From Streptomyces regalis (GTDB lineage Bacteria; Actinomycetota; Actinomycetes; Streptomycetales; Streptomycetaceae), in assembly GCF_001509475.1 (NCBI RefSeq), contig NZ_LLZG01000345.1:1-64000 (forward strand): 64,000 nt of DNA, given 5' to 3'. Each line of letters starts with the position of its first letter. The stretch's first letter is position 1. The notes under the pieces are model-generated. The model was not told the DNA's origin, searched no databases, and saw only the letters and a list, made by a program, of their open reading frames with translations. Positions 36,667 through 52,122 of this stretch are shown here, piece by piece. The position numbers and the translations under genes are program-made.

Positions 36667-37206
36667 GTGCGAGTAACCACTCGAGCAACCACAGGGTCGA
36701 CGGCAGCGAGATGGGGAGCGCGGTGCGTCGGCCTCGGTCTGACCACGGCCTTGGCGGTCACCTTCGCGGCCGCCCCCGCGTCGGCGGCCCCCGGGCCCCA
36801 GCTGCAGGCCGCGGTAGCACCCGTTGAGAACTTCGAGAACAGGGGGAACCCGGACTGCAAGGACATCAACGGGTTCGCCCTCGAGGTCGACACGGACAAC
36901 GAGCCCGTGGACGGGGAGATGCTCGCCTTCAGCTTCAACAACCAGAGCGGGACGATCACGCTCGACGTCACGGACAACGCGGAAGGGGAGCCGGAGCTTC
37001 TCGGGTTCTCGTTCAGCGGCCCCTTCGCCGCCGGCGCGGTCATCGTCAAGGGCGGCCCCAGCGCCAACGTCTACGACTACCGGCCCACGATGGCCGGCGC
37101 GATCGAGGCCGACGTGACCCTGCACTCCCCGATCAACCCCAGCGGCGGCTTCGCGGCCCTCAGTCACGTCGCGTTCTGCATCGTCAAGGACGGCGCCAAC
37201 ACCTGA
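36667..37206 (+). CDS. Small secreted protein of unknown function
   Basis: 179 residues starting with GTG at 36667 behind AAGGAG. A signal peptide (LGLTTALAVTFAAA, cleavage after ASA near residue 40) gives a mature acidic protein of about 139 residues. It has one early Cys (NPDCKD) and one late Cys (HVAFCIVKDG) that could form a disulfide. The mature part looks all-beta (FALEVDTDNEPVDGEMLAFS, GTITLDVTDN). I recognise no family. It lies between the priming transferase and tuf and has its own terminator. Confidence 0.8.
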   Translation: MRVTTRATTGSTAARWGARCVGLGLTTALAVTFAAAPASAAPGPQLQAAVAPVENFENRGNPDCKDINGFALEVDTDNEPVDGEMLAFSFNNQSGTITLDVTDNAEGEPELLGFSFSGPFAAGAVIVKGGPSANVYDYRPTMAGAIEADVTLHSPINPSGGFAALSHVAFCIVKDGANT

Positions 37207-37250
37207 CGCAGCCGGCTGATCACGGTCGCCCTCCGGGACTCGCCGCCAAG

Positions 37251-37283
37251 CGTGGAGGCCCGGTGACGCCCCGGGCCTCCACG
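37251..37283 (+). terminator. Terminator of the small secreted protein gene
   Basis: 13-base arms CGTGGAGGCCCGG and CCGGGCCTCCACG pair perfectly around a 7-base loop, 45 bases past the stop codon. The 3' arm is exactly repeated in tandem at 37284-37296, so the left arm could pair with either copy. Confidence 0.7.
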
Positions 37284-37296
37284 CCGGGCCTCCACG
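37284..37296 (+). repeat. Tandem duplicate of the terminator 3' arm
   Basis: CCGGGCCTCCACG at 37271-37283 is repeated base for base at 37284-37296 with no spacer. The duplication affects only the right arm of the hairpin. Confidence 0.75.
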
Positions 37297-37325
37297 CCCA
37301 ACCGAAGATCCCCGTTCGCACGGCA

Positions 37326-37361
37326 AAGGGGCCCGTACGACCGAAGTCGTACGGGCCCCTT
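37326..37361. terminator. tuf terminator, 16-bp stem with CGAA tetraloop
   Basis: Arms AAGGGGCCCGTACGAC (37326-37341) and GTCGTACGGGCCCCTT (37346-37361) are exact reverse complements around CGAA. It lies 45 bases past the tuf stop codon. Because the flanks read A..T on both strands, it can serve both tuf and the converging secreted-protein gene. Confidence 0.8.
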
Positions 37362-37406
37362 CAGGAGCTCAGCTCAGGCTGGAGCTACCAGGTCAAGTCA
37401 ACAAGC

Positions 37407-38600
<1,194 letters not shown>

Positions 38601-38677
38601 GGGGTCCTCCTGTGGAGTGGTTCTGAACGCCTTGCTTCATCGGCGCCAGGTGATCTTTGCTGGAAAGCCTCGGCCCG

Positions 38678-38711
38678 GGGGCATTCCCCCACAAACGCGG
38701 GTGAATGCCCC
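38678..38711 (-). promoter_or_regulatory. Hairpin in the fusA-tuf gap
   Basis: GGGGCATTC (38678-38686) pairs with GAATGCCCC (38703-38711) around a 16-base loop. On the minus strand a TTGACT lies about 17 bases before the end of the right arm, so this may be part of a tuf-specific promoter or a processing/attenuation site between fusA and tuf. Confidence 0.35.
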
Positions 38712-38754
38712 TCCGGGCTCCGGAGTCAAGCCTAAAGCGTGCGAACGCGGTGCG

Positions 38755-40881
38755 TTACTCGCCCTTGGCCTTCGCGATGATCTCCTCGGCGACGTTCCGC
38801 GGAACCTCGGCGTAGGAGTCGAACTGCATGGAGTAGCTGGCACGGCCGGACGTCTTGCTGCGCAGGTCGCCGACGTAACCGAACATCTCCGAGAGGGGCA
38901 CGAGGCCCTTCACGACGCGGGCACCGGCCCGCTCCTCCATGGCCTGGATCTGGCCACGGCGGGAGTTGATGTCGCCGATGACCTCACCCATGTAGTCCTC
39001 GGGCGTGGTGACCTCGACGGCCATCATCGGCTCGAGCAGCACGGGGCTGGCCTTGCGCGCGGCCTCCTTGAAGGCCTGCGAACCGGCGATCTTGAACGCG
39101 AGCTCGGAGGAGTCGACCTCGTGGTAGCCACCGTCGATCAGGGTGACGCGCACGCCGGTCATCTCGTAACCGGCGAGGATGCCGAACTGCATGGCCTCCT
39201 GCGCACCGGCGTCGACCGAAGGGATGTACTCCTTCGGGATACGACCACCGGTCACCTTGTTCACGAACTCGTACGAGGCGTCGCCGCCCTCGATGGGCTC
39301 GATCGCGATCTGCACCTTGGCGAACTGACCGGTACCACCGGTCTGCTTCTTGTGGGTGTAGTCCACGCGCTCGACGGCCTTGCGGATCGTCTCGCGGTAC
39401 GCGACCTGCGGCTTGCCGACGTTGGCCTCGACCTTGAACTCACGGCGCATACGGTCGACCAGCACCTCAAGGTGCAGCTCGCCCATACCACCGATGATGG
39501 TCTGGCCGGTCTCCTCGTCCGAGTGAACCTGGAAGGAGGGGTCCTCCTCCGCGAGACGCTGGATGGCGACACCCAGCTTCTCCTGGTCACCCTTGGACTT
39601 GGGCTCGATGGCGACCTGGATGACCGGGGCCGGGAAGTCCATGGACTCCAGGATCACCGGGTTCTTGTCGTCGCTCAGCGTCTCACCGGTGGTGGTCTGC
39701 TTCAGGCCCATGACGGCGACGATGTCGCCGGCGCCCACCGACTCGATCTCCTCACGCTTGTTCGCGTGCATGCGGTAGATCTTGCCGATGCGCTCCTTCT
39801 TGCCCTTGACGGAGTTCAGCACGGCGGTGCCGGACTCCAGGCGGCCCGAGTAAACCCGGACGAAGGTGAGCTTGCCGAGGTGCGGGTCGCTCATGATCTT
39901 GAACGCCAGCGCGGACAGCGGCTCGTCGTCGGACGGCTTGCGCTTGACGACCAGCTCGGCGTCCTTCACGTCGTGGCCCTCGATGGCCTCGACGTCCAGC
40001 GGGGTCGGCAGGTAGCGCACGACCGCGTCGAGCAGGGGCTGGACGCCCTTGTTCTTGAACGCGGTACCACAGAACACCGGGGTGACCGTGGTGTCGCTGG
40101 ACTTGCCGGACGCGATGGTGATGCGACGGATCGCGGCGTACAGCTGCTCCTCGGTGGGCTCCTGGCCCTCCAGGTACAGCTCCATGATCTCTTCGTCGTT
40201 CTCGGCGACGCCCTCGATCAGCTTGCCGCGGTACTCCTCGGCAGCCTCGACGTGCGTGGCCGGGATGTCGACGACGTCGTACATCTCGCCCTTGGCGGCC
40301 TCCGCGGACCACACGAGCGCCTTCATGCGGACCAGGTCCACGACGCCCTTGAAGTCGGCCTCGGCGCCGATCGGGAGCTGCATGACGAGCGGCTGGGCGC
40401 CCAGGCGGTCCGAGATCATGTCCACACAGCGGTGGAACTCGGCGCCGGTACGGTCCAGCTTGTTGACGAAGCAGATACGCGGCACGCCGTAACGGTCGGC
40501 CTGACGCCACACCGTCTCGGACTGCGGCTCGACACCGGCGACACCGTCGAACACCGTCACGGCACCATCGAGCACACGCAGGGAGCGCTCCACCTCAACG
40601 GTGAAGTCGACGTGCCCCGGGGTGTCGATGATGTTGATGGTGTAGTCGTTGTCCTCGAGCGGCCAGTGACAGGTAGTCGCAGCAGACGTGATCGTGATGC
40701 CACGCTCCTGCTCCTGCTCCATCCAGTCCATGGTGGCAGCGCCGTCGTGGACCTCACCGATCTTGTAGGACACGCCGGTGTAGAACAGGATCCGCTCGGT
40801 GGTGGTCGTCTTGCCCGCGTCGATGTGGGCCATGATCCCGATATTGCGGACCTTGGCCAGGTCAAGTGAAGTGGTAGCCAT
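38755..40881 (-). CDS. fusA: Elongation factor G
   Basis: 708-residue translocase GTPase. Five-domain layout: G domain with [18 protein letters not shown] near residue 15 and [20 protein letters not shown], then domain II and domains III-V with the tip region [20 protein letters not shown] and the C-terminal [19 protein letters not shown]. No insertion suggesting an EF-G2 or TetM-like protein is seen. It lies 39 bases after rpsG in the str operon. Confidence 0.98.
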   Translation of the reverse strand: MATTSLDLAKVRNIGIMAHIDAGKTTTTERILFYTGVSYKIGEVHDGAATMDWMEQEQERGITITSAATTCHWPLEDNDYTINIIDTPGHVDFTVEVERSLRVLDGAVTVFDGVAGVEPQSETVWRQADRYGVPRICFVNKLDRTGAEFHRCVDMISDRLGAQPLVMQLPIGAEADFKGVVDLVRMKALVWSAEAAKGEMYDVVDIPATHVEAAEEYRGKLIEGVAENDEEIMELYLEGQEPTEEQLYAAIRRITIASGKSSDTTVTPVFCGTAFKNKGVQPLLDAVVRYLPTPLDVEAIEGHDVKDAELVVKRKPSDDEPLSALAFKIMSDPHLGKLTFVRVYSGRLESGTAVLNSVKGKKERIGKIYRMHANKREEIESVGAGDIVAVMGLKQTTTGETLSDDKNPVILESMDFPAPVIQVAIEPKSKGDQEKLGVAIQRLAEEDPSFQVHSDEETGQTIIGGMGELHLEVLVDRMRREFKVEANVGKPQVAYRETIRKAVERVDYTHKKQTGGTGQFAKVQIAIEPIEGGDASYEFVNKVTGGRIPKEYIPSVDAGAQEAMQFGILAGYEMTGVRVTLIDGGYHEVDSSELAFKIAGSQAFKEAARKASPVLLEPMMAVEVTTPEDYMGEVIGDINSRRGQIQAMEERAGARVVKGLVPLSEMFGYVGDLRSKTSGRASYSMQFDSYAEVPRNVAEEIIAKAKGE

Positions 40882-40920
40882 AAGGCTTCAGTCTTCTCTC
40901 GGTCTCGATGGGGTCTGCGA

Positions 40921-41391
40921 CTACCAGCGGTAGTGCGCGAAGGCCTTGTTGGACTCGGCCATCTTGTGGGTGTCCTCGCGCTTCTTCACAGCGGCACCAA
41001 GGCCGTTGGAGGCGTCGAGAAGCTCGTTGAGCAGACGCTCGGTCATGGTCTTCTCGCGACGGGCGCGGGAGTAACCGACCAGCCAGCGCAGCGCGAGCGT
41101 GTTGGCACGACCGGGCTTGACCTCGATCGGAACCTGGTACGTCGCACCACCGACACGGCGGGACTTGACCTCGAGGGTCGGCTTGATGTTCTCCAGCGCG
41201 CGCTTCAGCGTGATGATCGGGTCGTTGCCCGTCTTCTCACGCAGACCCTCCATGGCGCCGTAGACGATGCGCTCGGCGGTGGAGCGCTTGCCGTTCAGCA
41301 GCACCTTGTTGATGAGCGACGTGACAAGAGGAGAACCGTAGACCGGGTCGATGATGACCGGGCGCTTCGGGGCGGGGCCCTTACGAGGCAT
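40921..41391 (-). CDS. rpsG: 30S ribosomal protein S7
   Basis: 156-residue S7, the head assembly initiator and usual translational repressor of the str operon. It reads [20 protein letters not shown], with [20 protein letters not shown] and the end [11 protein letters not shown], the standard Gram-positive C-terminus. It starts two bases after rpsL ends, so coupling is likely. Confidence 0.98.
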   Translation of the reverse strand: MPRKGPAPKRPVIIDPVYGSPLVTSLINKVLLNGKRSTAERIVYGAMEGLREKTGNDPIITLKRALENIKPTLEVKSRRVGGATYQVPIEVKPGRANTLALRWLVGYSRARREKTMTERLLNELLDASNGLGAAVKKREDTHKMAESNKAFAHYRW

Positions 41392-41393
41392 TC

Positions 41394-41765
41394 TTACTTC
41401 TCCTTCTTGGCGCCGTAGCGGCTGCGGGCCTGCTTGCGGTTCTTGACACCCTGGGTGTCGAGCGAACCACGGATGATCTTGTAGCGAACACCCGGCAGGT
41501 CCTTCACACGGCCGCCGCGCACGAGCACGATGGAGTGCTCCTGCAGGTTGTGTCCCTCACCCGGAATGTAAGCAGTGACCTCGATCCCGCTGGTCAGACG
41601 CACACGCGCGACCTTACGCAGGGCCGAGTTCGGCTTCTTCGGGGTGGTCGTGAACACACGCGTGCAGACGCCGCGACGCTGAGGGGAACCCTCGAGTGCG
41701 GGCGTCTTGTTCTTCTCGACCTTGTCCTGCCGGCCCTTCCGGACCAGCTGCTGGATCGTAGGCAC
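41394..41765 (-). CDS. rpsL: 30S ribosomal protein S12
   Basis: 123-residue S12, which monitors decoding in the A site. GTG at 41765 ([20 protein letters not shown]) gives the exact family length; the frame open to 41897 has no S12 character upstream. Lys43 (TPKKPNSA) and Lys88 (GGRVKDL), the residues changed in streptomycin-resistant mutants, are wild type. It is the first gene of the str operon, preceded by GGAGAAG and the promoter at 41959-41987. Confidence 0.97.
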   Translation of the reverse strand: MPTIQQLVRKGRQDKVEKNKTPALEGSPQRRGVCTRVFTTTPKKPNSALRKVARVRLTSGIEVTAYIPGEGHNLQEHSIVLVRGGRVKDLPGVRYKIIRGSLDTQGVKNRKQARSRYGAKKEK

Positions 41766-42121
41766 TACTTCTCCGGTTTCTGTGTGCCGAATGGTGAAGC
41801 TAACCTGGAACGTCGCCGACCCACGCGGTCGGGTGTGTCGAATCCGGCGGATTCCCGCCGCGAGGCGAAAAGAGCACAGATTACGGTGGCCGCTCACAGC
41901 TCGTTATGCGGTTGAAGGCACGCACGAGAGCCAGGGCACACCCCAGGCACAAGGTCTGAGCGTACCTACCTCATTCGCTGCGGTCAAAACAAATGGGCCT
42001 CGCCCACCTCGCCTCACGGCCCATGTCAAGACCACGAGCCGTGTTTGATCTTCGAATCGGCGGTCCCGGCACGTCGGAGCCGTGGCGCACAACCCCCGAA
42101 CCGGCCACCCGCAGCCCGTCC
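41766..42121. other. str operon leader and promoter region
   Basis: 356 bases between the DUF1707 gene stop and rpsL. It contains the TTGACC-N17-TACGCT promoter at 41959-41987 and a second TTGACA on minus about 40 bases further upstream without a clear -10. The roughly 190-base stretch from the start point to rpsL is the rpsL leader. No gene is seen. Confidence 0.6.
41959..41987 (-). promoter_or_regulatory. str operon promoter (TTGACC-N17-TACGCT)
   Basis: On the minus strand TTGACC (41987-41982) is separated by exactly 17 bases from TACGCT (41964-41959). This fits the principal Streptomyces sigma (HrdB) consensus TTGACR-N17-TANNNT. Transcription should start near 41952, about 185 bases before the rpsL GTG. 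Confidence 0.72.
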
Positions 42122-42685
42122 TCATGCCGACACCGCGGCGGCCACGAGCATCAGCGTCAGCAGGAGCGCCCAGCCCACGGTCGACAGCCAGCCGAGCACG
42201 AGACCGGTCAGGGCCAGCGCGTCGCCGCTCTCCCCGGTGCGGCGGATCTCGGAGCGGGCCGCGTGACCCAGGACCACGGCCGGGATGCCGGTCAGCCCGA
42301 AGGTCACCAGGCACAGCACCCCACAGACCGCCGAACCGACGGCCTTGCCGTTGGTCTGCGGCCGGGCCGGCAGGAACGTGCGTGGCACAGCCGTGACGGG
42401 CGCAGGATGCGGTACGGGGCCCTGGGGCAGGTCGGACACCAGCAGGGCCAGCTCGCCGACGGTACGGGCCGCGTAGGCCCGCTCGATCCGCTGGTCGAAC
42501 TCGCCCTTCTCCAGGCGGCCCTCACCGAATCCCGCCCTGAGCACATCCACGGCACGCTCACGGTCGGCGTGCGAGGCGAGCATCGCCGGACTGCTCTGGA
42601 CAGGCCATGGATGGGGGACAGCGCCGCCCTGCCACCTCTGCGGGGCATGGCTCCCCTGCCACGGCTGCCACGACGGATGTGTCAT
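42122..42685 (-). CDS. DUF1707/DUF4190 membrane protein
   Basis: 187 residues. A Trp/Pro/Gln-rich N-terminus is followed by a DUF1707 domain (SHADRERAVDVLRAGFGEGR, then LEKGEFDQRIERAYAARTVG), common in actinobacteria. A DUF4190-like unit with two hydrophobic helices comes after it: AVGSAVCGVLCLVTFGLTGI and LALTGLVLGWLSTVGWALLL. ATG at 42685 follows GGGGAGGTG. Function is unknown. It lies between rpoC and rpsL on the same strand, downstream of the rpoC terminator. Confidence 0.85.
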   Translation of the reverse strand: MTHPSWQPWQGSHAPQRWQGGAVPHPWPVQSSPAMLASHADRERAVDVLRAGFGEGRLEKGEFDQRIERAYAARTVGELALLVSDLPQGPVPHPAPVTAVPRTFLPARPQTNGKAVGSAVCGVLCLVTFGLTGIPAVVLGHAARSEIRRTGESGDALALTGLVLGWLSTVGWALLLTLMLVAAAVSA

Positions 42686-42806
42686 GGAGCACCTCCCCCG
42701 TACTGGTCGGAGTCTCTCCATGATGCGCCGAACCGGGGTTCCCGGCATCGGGGCCCCACCCGGAGAAAACCCGGAGACGATCCCGGATCCCAGGAAACGG
42801 AACGCC

Positions 42807-42840
42807 GAAGGGCGGCCACCCCGAGAGGTGACCGCCCTTC
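42807..42840 (-). terminator. rpoC terminator
   Basis: Arms GAAGGGCGG (42807-42815) and CCGCCCTTC (42832-42840) pair, one mismatch follows, then CACC/GGTG around the loop CCGAGA. It begins 15 bases past the rpoC stop codon. The flanking AACGCCGAAG is shared with the hairpin after rplL at 50813-50850. Confidence 0.75.
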
Positions 42841-42854
42841 AGTTGACGTACGCC

Positions 42855-46754
<3,900 letters not shown>

Positions 46755-46851
46755 TATGCGTCAATCCCTCTCAGGGTCGTGAGTCTTTGGTCTGATACGG
46801 GGGCCTGGGGGTCGGCGGGGCCCTGTGGGTGAGGGCCCCGCCGGACTCCCG

Positions 46852-49800
46852 TCAGACCTCTTCGACGCTGCTCGGCTCGCGCCGGGACAGGTCGATGCCG
46901 AGCTCCTCCGCTGCGCGGAAGACGTCCTCGTCGGTGTCACGCATCTCGATGGACATACCGTCGCTGGACAGCACCTCCACGTTCAGGCAGAGCGACTGCA
47001 TCTCCTTGATGAGCACCTTGAAGGACTCGGGGATGCCGGGCTCGGGGATGTTCTCGCCCTTGACGATGGCCTCGTAGACCTTCACGCGGCCGGTGACGTC
47101 GTCGGACTTGATGGTCAGCAGCTCCTGGAGGGCGTACGCGGCGCCGTAAGCCTCCAGCGCCCACACCTCCATCTCACCGAAGCGCTGGCCACCGAACTGG
47201 GCCTTACCACCCAGCGGCTGCTGGGTGATCATGCTGTACGGGCCGGTCGAGCGGGCGTGCAGCTTGTCGTCGACCAGGTGGTGCAGCTTCAGGATGTACA
47301 TGTAGCCGACCGAGATCGGGTCCGGGAACGGCTCACCGCTACGGCCGTCGAACAGCCGCGCCTTACCGGTCGGGAGCACCATGCGCTCGCCGTCGCGGTT
47401 CGGGATGGTGTGCTGCAGCAGACCCGCGAGCTCGTCCTCGCGCGCACCGTCGAAGACGGGGGTCGCGACGTTCGTGCCCGGGTCGACCTGGTCGGCGCCG
47501 ATCGCCTGGAGGCGCTGCGCCCACTCCTCCGCGAGGCCGGAGACGTCCCAGCCGCGGCTGGCGAGCCAGCCGAGGTGGATCTCCAGGACCTGTCCCGGGT
47601 TCATTCGGGACGGCACACCCAGCGGGTTCAGGATGATGTCGACCGGGGTGCCGTCCTCCAGGAACGGCATGTCCTCGATCGGCAGGATCTTGGAGATGAC
47701 ACCCTTGTTGCCGTGACGGCCGGCGAGCTTGTCACCGTCGGTGATCTTGCGCTTCTGCGCGACGTACACGCGCACCAGCTGGTTCACACCGGGGGGAAGC
47801 TCGTCGCCCTCCTCGCGGTCGAAGACGCGGACGCCGATGACCTTGCCGGTCTCGCCGTGCGGCACCTTCAGCGAGGTGTCACGGACCTCACGGGCCTTCT
47901 CACCGAAGATCGCGCGCAGCAGGCGCTCCTCCGGCGTCAGCTCGGTCTCACCCTTCGGGGTCACCTTGCCGACGAGGATGTCGCCGGCGATGACCTCGGC
48001 ACCGATGCGGATGATGCCGCGCTCGTCGAGGTCGGCGAGGACCTCCTCGGAGACGTTCGGGATGTCCCGGGTGATCTCCTCGGGGCCGAGCTTGGTGTCA
48101 CGGGCGTCGACCTCGTGCTCCTCGATGTGGATCGAGGAGAGGACGTCGTCCTGCACGAGGCGCTGCGACAGGATGATCGCGTCCTCGTAGTTGTGACCCT
48201 CCCACGGCATGAACGCCACGAGCAGGTTCTTGCCCAGCGCCATCTCGCCCTGCTGGGTGGCCGGACCATCGGCGAGGACCTGGCCCTCGATGATGCGGTC
48301 GCCCTCGTGGACGATGACCTTCTGGTTGACCGAGGTGCCCTGGTTGGAGCGGGCGAACTTGGCCAGGCGGTACGTGATGTACGTGCCGTCGTCGTTGGCG
48401 GTGGTGATGTAGTCCGCGGAGACCTCCTGGACCACACCGGCCTTCTCGGCCTTGACGACGTCGCCGGCGTCGACGGCGGAGCGGTACTCCATGCCGGTGC
48501 CGACGAGCGGGGACTCCGCCTGGATCAGCGGAACGGCCTGGCGCATCATGTTCGCGCCCATGAGGGCACGGTTGGCGTCGTCGTGCTCGAGGAACGGGAT
48601 CATGGCGGTCGCGACCGACACCATCTGGCGCGGCGAGACGTCCATGTAGTCCACGTCGTCACCGGCGACGTAGTCAACCTCACCGCCACGGCGGCGGACG
48701 AGGACGCGGTTCTCGGCGAACCGCATGTCGTCCGAGAGCGTGGCGTTGGCCTGCGCGATGACGAAGCGGTCCTCTTCGTCGGCGGTCAGGTAGTCGACCT
48801 CGTCGGTGACCTGGCCCTCGACGACCTTGCGGTACGGCGTCTCCACGAAACCGAACGCGTTGACACGGCCGTAGGAGGCGAGCGAACCGATCAGACCGAT
48901 GTTCGGGCCTTCAGGCGTCTCGATCGGGCACATACGGCCGTAGTGAGACGGGTGCACGTCACGGACCTCGAAGCCGGCCCGCTCACGGGACAGACCACCC
49001 GGGCCGAGCGCGGACAGACGACGCTTGTGCGTCAGCCCGGACAGCGGGTTGTTCTGGTCCATGAACTGCGACAGCTGGCTGGTGCCGAAGAACTCCTTGA
49101 TGGAGGCGACGACCGGCCGGATGTTGATCAGGGTCTGCGGCGTGATCGCCTCGACGTCCTGGGTCGTCATGCGCTCACGCACGACGCGCTCCATACGAGC
49201 CAGACCCGTGCGGACCTGGTTCTGGATGAGCTCGCCGACGCTGCGCAGACGACGGTTGCCGAAGTGGTCGATGTCGTCGGTCTCGACGACGATCGTCTGA
49301 CCGCTGTCGGCGACCGTCTCGGTCTCACCCGCGTGCAGCTTCACCAGGTACTTGATCGTCGAGATGACGTCCTCGACGGTCAGGATGCCCGCGTCCAGCG
49401 GAGCGTCCGCACCCAGCTTCTTGTTGACCTTGTAGCGGCCGACCTTGGCGAGGTCGTAGCGCTTGGGGTTGAAGTAGAGGTTCTCCAGAAGCGTCTGCGC
49501 GGCCTCACGCGTGGGGGGCTCGCCCGGACGCAGCTTGCGGTAGATGTCGAGCAGCGCGTCGTCCTGGCCCTGGGTGTGGTCCTTCTCCAGGGTGGCGCGC
49601 ATGGACTCGTACTCGCCGAACTCCTCGAGGATCTGCTCGGTGGTCCAACCGAGAGCCTTGAGCAGAACGGTCACGGACTGCTTGCGCTTGCGGTCGATGC
49701 GGACACCGACCATGTCGCGCTTGTCGATCTCCATCTCCAGCCAGGCACCCCGGGACGGGATGATCTTGGCGGAGAAGATGTCCTTGTCGGACGTCTTGTC

Positions 49801-50337
49801 GATGGAGGAGTCGAAGTAGACACCGGGCGAACGGACCAGCTGCGACACCACGACACGCTCGGTGCCGTTGATGACGAAGGTGCCCTTGTTCGTCATGAGC
49901 GGGAAGTCGCCCATGAAGACCGTCTGGGACTTGATCTCGCCGGTCTCGTTGTTCGTGAACTCGGCCGTGACGAAGAGCGGAGCGGCGTACGTGAAGTCGC
50001 GCTCCTTGCACTCGTCGATGCTGTTCTTCGGCGGTTCGAAGCGGTGGTCGCGGAACGTCAGCGACATCGACCCGGAGAAGTCCTCGATCGGGGAGATCTC
50101 CTCGAAGATCTCCTCGAGGCCGGACTTGGTGGGGACATCCTGACCGGACTCCAGAGCCGCCTCGACCCGACTCTGCCAGGCGGTGTTGCCGAGCAGCCAG
50201 TCGAAGCTCTCGGTCTGCAGCGCGAGCAGGTTCGGAACCTCGAGGGGCTCCTTGATCTTTGCAAAAGAGATGCGCAGCGGGGCGGTGCTGGCGCCGTTGT
50301 TCGTATTCGCGGTCGAGGCAGTGCGCGAGGCGGCCAA
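46852..50337 (-). CDS. rpoB: RNA polymerase beta subunit (TTG start)
   Basis: 1161-residue subunit. TTG at 50337 ([20 protein letters not shown], Leu read as Met) follows AAGGA and gives the Streptomyces length; an upstream ATG at 50367 would add ten residues. The rifampicin site around [20 protein letters not shown] and [11 protein letters not shown] is wild type, so the strain should be rifampicin-sensitive at this locus. The C-terminus with [20 protein letters not shown] is complete. A leader of more than 300 bases precedes it. Confidence 0.98.
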   Translation of the reverse strand: MAASRTASTANTNNGASTAPLRISFAKIKEPLEVPNLLALQTESFDWLLGNTAWQSRVEAALESGQDVPTKSGLEEIFEEISPIEDFSGSMSLTFRDHRFEPPKNSIDECKERDFTYAAPLFVTAEFTNNETGEIKSQTVFMGDFPLMTNKGTFVINGTERVVVSQLVRSPGVYFDSSIDKTSDKDIFSAKIIPSRGAWLEMEIDKRDMVGVRIDRKRKQSVTVLLKALGWTTEQILEEFGEYESMRATLEKDHTQGQDDALLDIYRKLRPGEPPTREAAQTLLENLYFNPKRYDLAKVGRYKVNKKLGADAPLDAGILTVEDVISTIKYLVKLHAGETETVADSGQTIVVETDDIDHFGNRRLRSVGELIQNQVRTGLARMERVVRERMTTQDVEAITPQTLINIRPVVASIKEFFGTSQLSQFMDQNNPLSGLTHKRRLSALGPGGLSRERAGFEVRDVHPSHYGRMCPIETPEGPNIGLIGSLASYGRVNAFGFVETPYRKVVEGQVTDEVDYLTADEEDRFVIAQANATLSDDMRFAENRVLVRRRGGEVDYVAGDDVDYMDVSPRQMVSVATAMIPFLEHDDANRALMGANMMRQAVPLIQAESPLVGTGMEYRSAVDAGDVVKAEKAGVVQEVSADYITTANDDGTYITYRLAKFARSNQGTSVNQKVIVHEGDRIIEGQVLADGPATQQGEMALGKNLLVAFMPWEGHNYEDAIILSQRLVQDDVLSSIHIEEHEVDARDTKLGPEEITRDIPNVSEEVLADLDERGIIRIGAEVIAGDILVGKVTPKGETELTPEERLLRAIFGEKAREVRDTSLKVPHGETGKVIGVRVFDREEGDELPPGVNQLVRVYVAQKRKITDGDKLAGRHGNKGVISKILPIEDMPFLEDGTPVDIILNPLGVPSRMNPGQVLEIHLGWLASRGWDVSGLAEEWAQRLQAIGADQVDPGTNVATPVFDGAREDELAGLLQHTIPNRDGERMVLPTGKARLFDGRSGEPFPDPISVGYMYILKLHHLVDDKLHARSTGPYSMITQQPLGGKAQFGGQRFGEMEVWALEAYGAAYALQELLTIKSDDVTGRVKVYEAIVKGENIPEPGIPESFKVLIKEMQSLCLNVEVLSSDGMSIEMRDTDEDVFRAAEELGIDLSRREPSSVEEV

Positions 50338-50521
50338 GAGGGGGTCCTTCCGAGGGCTCGGACTCACTACGCGCGTACCGGCCCCTCACCGGGGCACAGA
50401 GACAGGTGTTTCCATCTCCGACCAAAGAATGGCCAGGTCAGGGATAGTCCGGTCATCGGTGCTCAAGCGAGGGCATGCCCCTGGTGACGGGCAGGGGACA
50501 GCTAACAGGCAGCGCAAAGGG

Positions 50522-50546
50522 TCAGTGTAGCCACTTGGCACACTGA
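50522..50546 (-). promoter_or_regulatory. Hairpin in the rpoB leader
   Basis: TCAGTGT (50522-50528) pairs with ACACTGA (50540-50546), and after one bulged base GCCA/TGGC continues the stem with almost no loop. It lies about 190 bases upstream of the rpoB start codon on the predicted leader transcript. Confidence 0.45.
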
Positions 50547-50680
50547 TGTCCAGTGCGGGTTTTTCGCGACCCTCGTTGTTCTCAACGCCCTCGGCATGCT
50601 CGCCCTCAATGCACGTTGATACTGCCCTCTTCGCCGCCGATCCATGCCTCGGATTCGGATCCTTGTGACGACGCGTCCTG

Positions 50681-50709
50681 AGAATTGCGCGCTGCGTGCG
50701 GTTCGTCAA
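50681..50709 (-). promoter_or_regulatory. Putative rpoB promoter (TTGACG-N17-AATTCT)
   Basis: On the minus strand TTGACG (50709-50704) is followed after exactly 17 bases by AATTCT (50686-50681), one base off TANNNT. It is placed about 340 bases before the rpoB TTG and downstream of the rplL hairpin. Confidence 0.5.
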
Positions 50710-50812
50710 GGCCCCCATGCCCGAACCCAGGGGCTCCCGGAGACACGACGAAGATCACCATACCCCCCGCCGAAGCGGGCGCAAGGTAACCGTGGCCGCG
50801 CCCCCAGGAACG

Positions 50813-50850
50813 CCGAAGAGCGACCACCCGAATGGATGATCGCTCTTCGG
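50813..50850 (-). terminator. Attenuator-like hairpin after rplL
   Basis: 11-base arms CCGAAGAGCGA (50813-50823) and TCGCTCTTCGG (50840-50850) are exact reverse complements with a 16-base loop, about 70 bases past the rplL stop. Such a site would explain the excess of L7/L12 over RNA polymerase transcripts. Confidence 0.65.
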
Positions 50851-50918
50851 TGCGACTGCGTTACAGCCCTACGAGGCTGCTTTCAGCACGCGAGACGGTC
50901 GTACTCGACCGAAAGGTC

Positions 50919-51308
50919 TTACTTGACCTCGACGGAGGCGCCGGCGCCCTTGAGGGACTCGGCGGCCTTCTCGGCGGCGTCCTTGGCGACCTTCTCGAGA
51001 ACGGGCTTCGGGGCGCCGTCCACGAGGTCCTTGGCCTCCTTCAGGCCGAGGGAGGTCAGCTCACGCACGACCTTGATGACCTGGATCTTCTTGTCGCCGG
51101 CGCCGGTGAGGATGACGTCGAACTCGTCCTTCTCCTCGACGGCCTCGGCGGCGGCGCCACCAGCGGCACCACCGGCGACGACGACCGGCGCGGCAGCGGC
51201 GGCGGTGACGTCGAACTTCTCCTCGAAGGCCTTCACGAACTCGGAGAGCTCGATGAGGGTCATCTCCTCGAACTGCGCGAGCAGGTCTTCCTGGCTGAGC
51301 TTCGCCAT
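50919..51308 (-). CDS. rplL: 50S ribosomal protein L7/L12
   Basis: 129-residue stalk protein that recruits translation GTPases. The N-terminal dimer domain ([20 protein letters not shown]), an Ala/Gly/Val-rich hinge ([16 protein letters not shown]) and the C-terminal domain ([20 protein letters not shown], ending [11 protein letters not shown]) are all present. It follows rplJ by 114 bases. Confidence 0.98.
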   Translation of the reverse strand: MAKLSQEDLLAQFEEMTLIELSEFVKAFEEKFDVTAAAAAPVVVAGGAAGGAAAEAVEEKDEFDVILTGAGDKKIQVIKVVRELTSLGLKEAKDLVDGAPKPVLEKVAKDAAEKAAESLKGAGASVEVK

Positions 51309-51422
51309 GATGGCGGTCCTTCCACTAAATCGGCAGGTGCCGGGTGTACTGGGTGTGGCGGGCGTACGTCGGCCCGCTGTGACCTCCGCGATCAGGCTGC
51401 GGGGGCCAGTGTGCGAGCCGAA

Positions 51423-51953
51423 TTACTCGGCACCGCCCTGCTCGGCCTGCTTGGCGCGGAGCGCGTCCACCGTGCGGACGAGCTTCGACGGCAGCGCCTG
51501 GAAGACGGAGGCAGCCTGGGACTGCTTCGCCTTGAAGGCACCGGCCAGCTTGCTGAGCAGAACCTCGCGGGACTCGAGGTCCGCAAGCTTCTTGATCTCG
51601 TCGGCGCTGAGCGCCTTACCCTCAAGGACACCGCCCTTGATGACGAGATTCGGGTTGTCCTTGGCGAAGTCACGGAGACCCTTCGCCGACTCCACCGGGT
51701 CACCGGTGACGAAGGCGACAGCCGTCGGACCGTTGAAGAGGTCGTCCAGCGTCGTGATCCCGGCCTCGTTGGCCGCAATCTTGGTCAGCGTGTTCTTCAC
51801 CACGGCGTACTGGGCGTTCTCACCGAGCGAACGACGCAGCGTCTTGAGCTGCGCCACGGTGAGACCGCGGTACTCGGTCAGCACAGCAGCGTTGGAGTTG
51901 CGGAACTGCTCCGTCAACTCGGCCACTGCGGCAGCCTTGTCGGGCCTCGCCAT
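51423..51953 (-). CDS. rplJ: 50S ribosomal protein L10
   Basis: 176-residue L10, the stalk base that binds L7/L12 dimers through its C-terminal helix. It starts at ATG 51953 with [20 protein letters not shown], and [16 protein letters not shown] and the Ala-rich C-terminal helix follow. The frame open to 52061 was rejected; it runs into the structured leader. In bacteria L10 represses its own operon by binding the leader RNA. Confidence 0.97.
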   Translation of the reverse strand: MARPDKAAAVAELTEQFRNSNAAVLTEYRGLTVAQLKTLRRSLGENAQYAVVKNTLTKIAANEAGITTLDDLFNGPTAVAFVTGDPVESAKGLRDFAKDNPNLVIKGGVLEGKALSADEIKKLADLESREVLLSKLAGAFKAKQSQAASVFQALPSKLVRTVDALRAKQAEQGGAE

Positions 51954-52100
51954 GAGCCTCGGCCTCCTTCCGGGTGATTCTGACCGCGCGGACCCGAAGG
52001 AGGACTGGGGAAAACGAAACGCCCCGGCGCAGGCGCACGGGGCGGACTCGACCGGCCGCACACACGAGACGTGTGTGCTCCAGGAGTTCTTCCACAGTCA
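51954..52100 (-). promoter_or_regulatory. Probable L10 leader (autoregulatory mRNA structure)
   Basis: Upstream of rplJ two stems can be read: CGCCCCG (52020-52026) with CGGGGCG (52038-52044), and GCACACACG (52058-52066) with CGTGTGTGC (52070-52078) around loop AGA. Position and shape fit the L10 leader that the L10-L7/L12 complex binds to repress translation. Exact limits are approximate. Confidence 0.5.
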
Positions 52101-52122
52101 CCTGCGCGGGTCGCCCGCATTT

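Larger units (their letters stand above)
50338..50918. other. rplL-rpoB intergenic region: attenuator, putative promoter, leader
   Basis: 581 bases with no supported gene. From rplL toward rpoB it has a hairpin at 50813-50850, a putative promoter at 50681-50709, and a hairpin at 50522-50546 in the leader. The layout suits partial termination after rplL with a separate rpoB promoter. Short frames here lack family features. Confidence 0.6.

Noticed and set aside
15823..37206. Insertion sequence, integrase or attachment-site flanks that would mark the accessory block as a mobile island
   Set aside because: I looked for transposase or integrase genes and terminal repeats at both edges and saw none; acquisition therefore remains inference from gene content alone.
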